This document shows positions 39,904-44,668 of a stretch of DNA of 44,668 nt, piece after piece. A model generated the notes under the pieces. It saw nothing but the letters and a program-made list of their open reading frames with translations. It was not told the origin of the DNA and did not search any database. The translations under genes were made by a program, and so were the position numbers. This DNA is from Candidatus Omnitrophota bacterium (GTDB lineage Bacteria > Hinthialibacterota > Hinthialibacteria > Hinthialibacterales > JAKPRU01), in NCBI GenBank assembly GCA_029568995.1, contig JAKPYU010000028.1, positions 1 through 44,668 of the forward strand, read 5' to 3'. Numbering within the stretch: the first letter of the stretch is position 1; each line of letters begins with the position of its first letter.

Positions 39904-40089
39904 CTACCTCGCTTTCACCGCTTCCCACCACCGGAGCGCAACGTCCCTTCTCACATGAAGTAGGACCGAGGCCGATCTCCGGAGATGCCGGGCGAGCGTG
40001 TCTGCCATGGCTTGAATCTCCGGCTCCGGCTTCCGGTACTTGGCGACCAGTTGCCGCATCATGTAAGGCGTGATCGTTTCTGGCTTCAT
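39904..40089 (-). CDS. Small basic protein (61 aa)
   Basis: Start set at the ATG at 40089, which overlaps the ATP-grasp stop (ATGA). Arg-rich, helical (DTLARHLRRSASVLLHVRRDVALRWW). Function unknown. Confidence 0.6.
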   Translation of the reverse strand: MKPETITPYMMRQLVAKYRKPEPEIQAMADTLARHLRRSASVLLHVRRDVALRWWEAVKAR

Positions 40090-40811
40090 GGTTTGAACTC
40101 GCACTCCGGATGCCAAGACTTCTCACCCTCCGCCATGTCGATCAGGACCCACTCGCCTGACACCGAGAGACAAAAGTCAATGGACCAGTAGCCCTGGAAT
40201 AATGGAGCGACTTCCCAAATCTTGCATACATGATTCGGGCCAATCCCAGGCGACTGCTGTGCGTTTATCAATATGGATCGCCATTCCGATTCGTAAATCT
40301 CATTCGCCATTTTGTCCAGTACCGGCGCACCCGATTTCTTGATCGCTTCTGGAATCCAGTACCAGTGCCAGCACTCGACACGCCCATCCCGCACGAAGAA
40401 CCGGATCTCCGGATTGATCGGCATCTTGCCATGGAACGCATAGAACAACGTCGCCATGGGTATGTATTCGCGGATGGCGATGGCGTCGATGGGTAATTCC
40501 ACCATGCAGACCTTATCAATAAGGCGAGCGAAGTTCGGGAGTAAGTTTTCAGGCCCTTCAACAAAACAGGTCTTGTTCCAGGAGTGTTTCCCAGAGTAGT
40601 GGTCTGTGCGCATGAAAACCGGATATCCGATCCTCTCACAAGCTGATTTCAGATCGTCAACATCGAGAGGCCAGCCCTTCCCGTCGAGGAATTCAAGACA
40701 CTTTAGGGTATCGGTCGGGACGAGGATCGTTTTCGGCTTGCGAATGCCGTCGATGTTCTCGACTCTCGGCCACCAGTACAACATGCTCGATCTGTTCACT
40801 TCGTTTTCCAT
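40086..40811 (-). CDS. ATP-grasp fold protein
   Basis: 241 residues from the ATG at 40811, with GGAG 8-9 nt upstream. YPVFMRTDHYSGKHSWNKT, PEIRFFVRDGRVECWHWYW and YWSIDFCLSVSGEWVLIDMA reproduce the ATP-grasp pattern of nucleotide-binding strands and a final acidic metal site (D-x-x...ID). It looks like the R2K-clade ATP-grasp proteins known from phages, which are predicted to ligate amino acids or peptides. The substrate is unknown. A 36-nt Lys/Gly-rich open frame lies upstream in the same leader. Confidence 0.72.
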   Translation of the reverse strand: MENEVNRSSMLYWWPRVENIDGIRKPKTILVPTDTLKCLEFLDGKGWPLDVDDLKSACERIGYPVFMRTDHYSGKHSWNKTCFVEGPENLLPNFARLIDKVCMVELPIDAIAIREYIPMATLFYAFHGKMPINPEIRFFVRDGRVECWHWYWIPEAIKKSGAPVLDKMANEIYESEWRSILINAQQSPGIGPNHVCKIWEVAPLFQGYWSIDFCLSVSGEWVLIDMAEGEKSWHPECEFKP

Positions 40812-40829
40812 GCGCTTGTCTCCAAACCG

Positions 40830-40880
40830 AAAAGGGACGGCCGGGAGATCGCTGAAAGGGAGGAAAGCAACCTCCCGGCC
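40830..40880 (-). terminator. Hairpin with T-tract before the ATP-grasp gene
   Basis: A 9-bp stem GGCCGGGAG / CTCCCGGCC (40839-40847 / 40872-40880) is followed by GTCCC and TTTT on the minus strand. It lies between the 11-codon frame and the ATP-grasp ATG, so it may attenuate expression of that gene. Confidence 0.6.
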
Positions 40881-40897
40881 TTACGTACTGCAAGTGG

Positions 40898-40933
40898 TTA
40901 TTTACCTTTTCGTCCACCTTTTTTCTTGCACAT
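40898..40933 (-). CDS. 11-residue Lys/Gly-rich open frame
   Basis: An ATG at 40933 with GAGGTGG 7-9 nt upstream opens MCKKKGGRKGK and a stop. Six of eleven residues are Lys or Arg. It lies 35 bp after the nucleotidyltransferase gene and upstream of a terminator-like hairpin. It could be a genuine micropeptide or a leader peptide; I cannot tell which. Confidence 0.4.
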   Translation of the reverse strand: MCKKKGGRKGK

Positions 40934-40967
40934 AAAATCACCACCTCTCGGCCTTGCCAAGCCTTGA

Positions 40968-41501
40968 CTATTGGTTCGCCTGCATTTGACGAATGATCTT
41001 CGACGAGGACATGTCTTCCAGATCGCTGGGAATCAGGAGAATGGTACCCCCATATCCTTCAACGAACCGGCGCTCTGTTTGATTGATTGTGTCGATTGAA
41101 TAATCACCACCTTTCGCATACACATCTGGTTTCAAAATCTCCAATGCTTTCATCGCGTCCTTACCGATCTCGACTACAAGATCCACGCCCTTGACGCTCG
41201 CGATAATTCCAGATCGACACGGGAATTTCAGAACGGGTCGATCCGGTCCCTTCAACATCCTCACGGCCTCGTCTGAATTCACCCCGACAACCAAAACCGA
41301 GTTGGGGATTCGCCGCTTGATCTCCTGCAAATACCGCACATGGCCGTGATGAAGAATGTCGAAGCACCCATTTGTCCAGACTACAGGAGTATTTCTCCTT
41401 TTCCCGATGCCCGGCAATTGGCAAAGGGTCAGAAGCAGCGAATCCCCAAGATCGAGAATGCGTTGCTCAGCTACCAGTTCCGGAAACACTTCTGCCACCA
41501 T
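40968..41501 (-). CDS. RfaE2/HldE-type heptose-1-phosphate adenylyltransferase
   Basis: 177 residues from the ATG at 41501; a TTG five codons earlier is an alternative. VVWTNGCFDILHHGHVRYL (40-58) has the HxGH nucleotidyltransferase motif, VVGVNSDEAVRMLKGPDRPV (71-90) is the RfaE2/HldE C-terminal signature, and KGGDYS plus SSSKII close the fold. The family makes ADP-D-glycero-beta-D-manno-heptose from heptose-1-phosphate and ATP. Most phages lack it. Overlaps the holin-like gene by 35 nt. Confidence 0.85.
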   Translation of the reverse strand: MVAEVFPELVAEQRILDLGDSLLLTLCQLPGIGKRRNTPVVWTNGCFDILHHGHVRYLQEIKRRIPNSVLVVGVNSDEAVRMLKGPDRPVLKFPCRSGIIASVKGVDLVVEIGKDAMKALEILKPDVYAKGGDYSIDTINQTERRFVEGYGGTILLIPSDLEDMSSSKIIRQMQANQ

Positions 41502-41781
41502 CGTCACTGGACTCAATTGACTTGCTTCGATTGGTCAGGAACCCCTTCAGAAGGGTTCCACCGTAGGTGATTGCCGCCAAGATTGCACTCGTAATCAGCG
41601 GCCCCAGCGTATTCCCGAATGTGCTATCGAAGTCGATGCTCTGGATCACTTCCCTGACGCCTGGAATCATTTGGTCAATGAACACCAGCAGCGCAGCGAA
41701 GAACACCACTACCATCCGAATCCATGCGTTCTTGAGATCAGTTCTGTCGATCTGTCCTCTCGGCGAATTGGCCTCTAACAT
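41467..41781 (-). CDS. Holin candidate (two membrane segments)
   Basis: 104 residues from the ATG at 41781. Two hydrophobic segments, VVVFFAALLVFIDQMIPGV (about 24-42) and LGPLITSAILAAITYGG (about 59-76), with charged ends and a hydrophilic C-terminus, make a small membrane protein of holin type. It lies in the lysis-type cluster, with lipoprotein and transglycosylase genes downstream. Confidence 0.65.
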   Translation of the reverse strand: MLEANSPRGQIDRTDLKNAWIRMVVVFFAALLVFIDQMIPGVREVIQSIDFDSTFGNTLGPLITSAILAAITYGGTLLKGFLTNRSKSIESSDDGGRSVSGTGS

Positions 41782-42152
41782 GATTGATCCTCCATTTCCA
41801 ATAAGGCTTGAATATGCGGTTGGATCTCGCGATCCAGCATTTCTCTTTTTTCCAGGATTTCACGATCGGTCAAACCAAGCTCGCGCCGGAGTTGGGCGAC
41901 AGCGACCGTATCGGGTCGTTCCGTAGCTTGATATACGCGGACATCGCACAGAATTTCCTCCACTAAAGCGGGAGGCGGAAACAGCACTGTATTCCCTGCC
42001 AACCGCCTGGAAACAGTGCGCAATAACTCCGGTTGATCCTGGAGTGCTTCGCATAACGCATTAAATCCCGGATATCCTCTCCGGAGCCTGATCGAGGCCA
42101 ATAGGTAGATCAGGAATCCCCTGGCGTATCTGGTCGTTGCACCTTCGTTCAC
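41775..42152 (-). CDS. Hypothetical protein (125 aa), GTG start
   Basis: The preferred start is the GTG at 42152, which overlaps the preceding TGA (GTGA) and has GGGAG 8 nt upstream; the ATG at 42197 lies inside the preceding gene. Helical, with a Leu-rich N-terminal part (FLIYLLASIRLRRGYP) and a long C-terminal coiled coil. Function unknown. Confidence 0.68.
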   Translation of the reverse strand: MNEGATTRYARGFLIYLLASIRLRRGYPGFNALCEALQDQPELLRTVSRRLAGNTVLFPPPALVEEILCDVRVYQATERPDTVAVAQLRRELGLTDREILEKREMLDREIQPHIQALLEMEDQSC

Positions 42153-42904
42153 GTGTACATCTCCCGGTTCTGTCTCTCGACTATCGCCTCGGTCCAACCG
42201 TTCTCGCGCCGGACCATATCAATCGCTAATTGCTGGCAATACAGCACATCACAGAAGAACGCAGATCCCTCCAGGGGGAATCTGCACTTGAGGTTATATC
42301 TATCCGGCAATCTTCTGTTCGCTTGAAAGAACCCAAGAATCCAAGGAGCAATCTCCAGCGCCTTATCCCCGGTTGCAATAGACGCAATTCGCAACTGCCG
42401 ACGAAGCGTAGGGCCATATAGCGGAAGGAATTGCACCAGCGAATAACACCGCTGGCATAAGATCTCATCATTGTGGATCCCACACCGGTCGTCCTCAGCA
42501 ATGAACTCCTTACACCACGCACACATGTCCGACTGTTCGGCAACCTCAATTTTGCCGATATCCAGCACACCATTTCCTGATTGATATTCCATTTCTGGTG
42601 GAAGATCCCCGACAAAAATTCCGCAACCGCTACCGGCTTTTTCGATGAGCGCGAACGCCTTGTTTCGCAGACAGGTCCACAGGTACGCGACACAATTGCG
42701 ATCGGGATCAAGATTGACCCGACGAAACAGCAGGAGTGCTTCAAGAACGCACTCCTGCTTAATCTCGTCTCGAAATGCTCGGGTTCGGCGACTCCATCGG
42801 ACATCGCCAAACACTTTTTCGACCAGGGGGTACATCTGCGCAACAAAGGCGTCTTCATCCCCCGACCGAATCGCATTATTGATCGCGTCCTGGTCATACA
42901 GCAT
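42149..42904 (-). CDS. Sigma-70 region 2-like protein with zinc-binding insert
   Basis: 251 residues from the ATG at 42904, with AAAGG upstream. DEIKQECVLEALLLFRRVNLDPDRN, then YLWTCLRNKAFALIEKA, resembles sigma region 2 (Q-x-x-x-x-AL...RNK). Residues about 128-155 hold CAWCKEF...CQRCYS, a zinc ribbon not found in ordinary sigma factors. The C-terminal part may hold the -35-type region but is unclear. As a late sigma factor it could read phage promoters; T4 gp55 is the comparison. The role remains inferred. Confidence 0.5.
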   Translation of the reverse strand: MLYDQDAINNAIRSGDEDAFVAQMYPLVEKVFGDVRWSRRTRAFRDEIKQECVLEALLLFRRVNLDPDRNCVAYLWTCLRNKAFALIEKAGSGCGIFVGDLPPEMEYQSGNGVLDIGKIEVAEQSDMCAWCKEFIAEDDRCGIHNDEILCQRCYSLVQFLPLYGPTLRRQLRIASIATGDKALEIAPWILGFFQANRRLPDRYNLKCRFPLEGSAFFCDVLYCQQLAIDMVRRENGWTEAIVERQNREMYT

Positions 42905-44297
42905 GTGCGCCTTTGAACACCATTACATTCGCGTGATCTGGCCGCAGCCCATCGGATTCCATGTATCCCTCATAGGCTTGTGGTCCCCCCGCATTGGGAA
43001 GTAGGACCACGGCCCGGGAGACTTCCAGGAACCCGGACCGTACAATCTCCTCCGACAGGAATCGGGAGAAATCGAAATATCCCGTCTTCAGACAATCAAC
43101 TTCCGGGGCATACACGACAAAAAATCCATCAGGCCGAAGCACCCGCTTGATTTCGCTCAAGATCGAGCCGAACACGACGCGGTAGTTTGGGCGATCCAGT
43201 TTCGACAGATCGGTTTCCCGCTCCTCGCCAGGGACGACATCCTTCTTGACCATCAACGGCATGGGTGGGTGAAGGAATACGAGATCGACCTCGCAATCCT
43301 TGATTTCCAGGGAGGCCGCGTCCATAACCTCAACGGAACCGTGACGCGGGCTGATATCGGAACACCACGCCTGCCGATCCATGATCGCGCAGACATCAAC
43401 CGTTGTTCCGCTACCGGCCATTGGATCGAGAACGACATTGCCTTCCCCGGACCAGTGGGCGACAATCTGTTCGACAACCTGAGCCGGAGTGCTTTCTGCC
43501 CAATCGGGATCACCAGCGTACCGGAACGGTTGCTCGATGGGCCAGACCGAGGAAAGTATCCTGCCCTGAATGCGGAGAATCTCGGCCCTGGCCTCTTGCT
43601 CGAACGACTTCCTCCGGCCCTGGATTTCCTCTTCCAGACTGGCAATGCGGTTCTGCAAATGCTCATTCGACTGCCGAAGCGTGTCATTCTCTTTCCGGAC
43701 CTTCTCGTAATTCGGTGGGGTAACCTCTACTTTCTCCGGTTCCAGGGTGCGCAGGGTTTTGACGGTGGCCTCCAGTTCCCGGTTCCGGGTGGACAGATCC
43801 TTATTCCGCGATTCGGCTTCCTGGGCCTGTTTCCGCACCTTGAGGATCTCTTCGCGGGTCAATTCATGGAGGGTCTTCTTCATGCCGTCCAATTCGACGG
43901 CTTCCCCGGCCAGGAGTTTCATCCGGGCCTCTTCCGGCCACTGTTCGGAGATAAGGATAAGGATATCCTCAATTCCACGTCCGAATACCTCATGGATCTG
44001 CTTCGCCCGATCTTCATTCCGGGCAACCGCCATCCATCTGTAAGCTGTACGCTTAGGAATACCAACATCTTCCCCTAACCAGGACAGAAACAATTCAGTT
44101 GGGAATCTCTCGGTTACATCCAGCAGGGCTTTCCCTGCCTCGATCACGTGCAGGACGGCCGTTTTCCCGTGTTGCCGGACAATTTCTGCTTGACTCCGGA
44201 GCCAGATCTGGTCTTCGAATGTCAGTTGATAATCCCGCAACGGTCGGGGATTAACCTCGACAACCGGAGCCTGTTCAATCAATGCGGTTTCGTTCAT
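42894..44297 (-). CDS. DUF3102 - coiled coil - DNA methyltransferase fusion
   Basis: 467 residues from the ATG at 44297, with AGGAGG upstream. Residues 25-125 match DUF3102 (IWLRSQAEIVRQHGKTAV, PKRTAYRWMAVARNEDRA), a helix-turn-helix-like phage domain. Residues 140-245 are a long coiled coil. Residues 250-460 form a methyltransferase with DPMAGSGTT (291-299) and LHPPM (342-346) in place of the usual SPPY. The fusion may target methylation to specific sites, and may also act on its own operator. A 24-bp palindrome lies in its leader. Confidence 0.82.
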   Translation of the reverse strand: MNETALIEQAPVVEVNPRPLRDYQLTFEDQIWLRSQAEIVRQHGKTAVLHVIEAGKALLDVTERFPTELFLSWLGEDVGIPKRTAYRWMAVARNEDRAKQIHEVFGRGIEDILILISEQWPEEARMKLLAGEAVELDGMKKTLHELTREEILKVRKQAQEAESRNKDLSTRNRELEATVKTLRTLEPEKVEVTPPNYEKVRKENDTLRQSNEHLQNRIASLEEEIQGRRKSFEQEARAEILRIQGRILSSVWPIEQPFRYAGDPDWAESTPAQVVEQIVAHWSGEGNVVLDPMAGSGTTVDVCAIMDRQAWCSDISPRHGSVEVMDAASLEIKDCEVDLVFLHPPMPLMVKKDVVPGEERETDLSKLDRPNYRVVFGSILSEIKRVLRPDGFFVVYAPEVDCLKTGYFDFSRFLSEEIVRSGFLEVSRAVVLLPNAGGPQAYEGYMESDGLRPDHANVMVFKGAHAV

Positions 44298-44309
44298 AAC
44301 TACCTCCTG

Positions 44310-44333
44310 TTTACTGCCACATGTGGCAGTAAA
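44310..44333 (-). promoter_or_regulatory. Perfect 24-bp palindrome in the leader
   Basis: A perfect palindrome with arms TTTACTGCCACA / TGTGGCAGTAAA lies between the gene at 44383-44556 and the ATG at 44297, 5 bp upstream of AGGAGG. Both an operator for the DUF3102 protein and an RNA hairpin near the ribosome binding site fit. I found no other copy in the window. Confidence 0.75.
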
Positions 44334-44382
44334 TCTATCCTTTCTGCGCTCTGGTTCGTGCGCATATTCGCCAATTTCTCCG

Positions 44383-44556
44383 TTAGCCGAAAAGAACACC
44401 CCTCTTGGATTCAATTTCGCACCTATCGCGAGGGACCTGTTCTTTGCACCCATTGGCGTCCTCGACGATCAAGGTGTCGCCGAAATCCTCGACCAGCCAC
44501 CGCTGGACCTTCTCCTTGCCCCTCGTGACCCACACGATTACCGGCTTATTTTCCAT
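44383..44556 (-). CDS. Small hypothetical protein (57 aa)
   Basis: Start set at the ATG at 44556 (MENKPVIVWVTRGKEKVQRW), with AGGAG upstream. Beta-rich, then an acidic Cys-containing part (IVEDANGCKEQVP). Overlaps the gene to its right by 11 nt. Confidence 0.65.
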   Translation of the reverse strand: MENKPVIVWVTRGKEKVQRWLVEDFGDTLIVEDANGCKEQVPRDRCEIESKRGVLFG

Positions 44557-44668
44557 TGGATTCACTCCTGGTGAATTTCGGTTTCTGTTCCTTCCCAGGA
44601 TCAGCAGGGGGTTCCGGTGCAACTTCCTGAGTGGCTTCGGCCTTTTTGAGAATGGAACGCATACATTC
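44546..44668 (-). CDS. Partial gene entering from the right edge
   Basis: Frame open to the right edge, stop at 44546. The visible C-terminus (PEPPADPGKEQKPKFTRSESNGK) is Pro/Lys/Glu-rich and disordered. An internal ATG near 44662 could be its start. Ends 11 nt into the next gene. Confidence 0.4.
   Translation of the reverse strand, partial: ECMRSILKKAEATQEVAPEPPADPGKEQKPKFTRSESNGK

Noticed and set aside
1-44668. tRNA genes and CRISPR arrays
   Set aside because: No cloverleaf-like T-arm consensus or regularly spaced direct repeats were noticed on either strand; a tRNA scan would settle it.

Overview
The window is part of the genome of a tailed double-stranded DNA phage (Caudoviricetes). It encodes a prohead protease joined to a scaffold, an HK97-fold type major capsid protein, head-tail joining proteins, a tail tube protein, a tail chaperone and a 1076-residue tape measure protein, which points to a siphovirus-like long tail. 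A lipobox lipoprotein, a heptose nucleotidyltransferase and heptosyltransferase-like proteins suggest a Gram-negative host, but the host cannot be named from the sequence. Every gene I support is on the minus strand, so transcription runs from high to low coordinates. Genes are tightly packed, often with ATGA/GTGA overlaps and clear GGAG/GGAGG ribosome binding sites. I saw no tRNA, rRNA, CRISPR array, integrase or transposase. Terminase, portal and tail-tip genes are not in the window.

In transcription order, 44.7-40 kb holds a DUF3102-DNA methyltransferase fusion behind a perfect 24-bp palindrome, a sigma-factor-like protein with a zinc-binding insert, a holin candidate, an RfaE2/HldE-type heptose-phosphate nucleotidyltransferase, an 11-codon Lys/Gly-rich open frame, an ATP-grasp enzyme and small lysis-type genes. 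From 40 to 37.3 kb come a spanin-like pair, a second methyltransferase and a lytic transglycosylase-like protein. From 37.3 to 25.2 kb lies the virion module: protease-scaffold, capsid, two consecutive heptosyltransferase-like (GT9) genes that begin with a small virion-type domain, connector proteins, tail tube, chaperones and tape measure. Several of these virion genes are preceded by strong hairpins, two of which bury the ribosome binding site.

From 25.2 to 21.9 kb there is a modification-like cassette: ParB-like, Trm1-like methyltransferase, second ParB-like with a nearly identical N-terminal half, two Lys/Ala-rich histone-H1-like proteins that share an exact 104-bp tail, and a PAPS-reductase-family protein. 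From 21.9 kb to the left edge are about 45 mostly small genes. The recognisable ones are a SNF2 helicase, ArdC antirestriction protein, a Gp37/Gp68 (DUF5131) protein, an ASCH protein, a DUF7007 protein, a ribbon-helix-helix regulator and a capsule-type glycosyltransferase. Two near-identical 269-bp regulatory cassettes (9.8-10.1 kb and 21.7-21.9 kb), each with a near-consensus sigma70 promoter and paired palindromes, drive genes in this region. A third promoter with the same upstream half lies at 14.5 kb.

The most unusual combination is the heptose-related set: a nucleotidyltransferase beside the lysis genes, and two GT9-like genes between the capsid and connector genes, carrying an N-terminal domain of a kind seen in phage head proteins. 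This suggests heptosylation of the virion or of a host surface sugar; it is inference and untested. All identifications come from reading motifs by eye; no database search was run.
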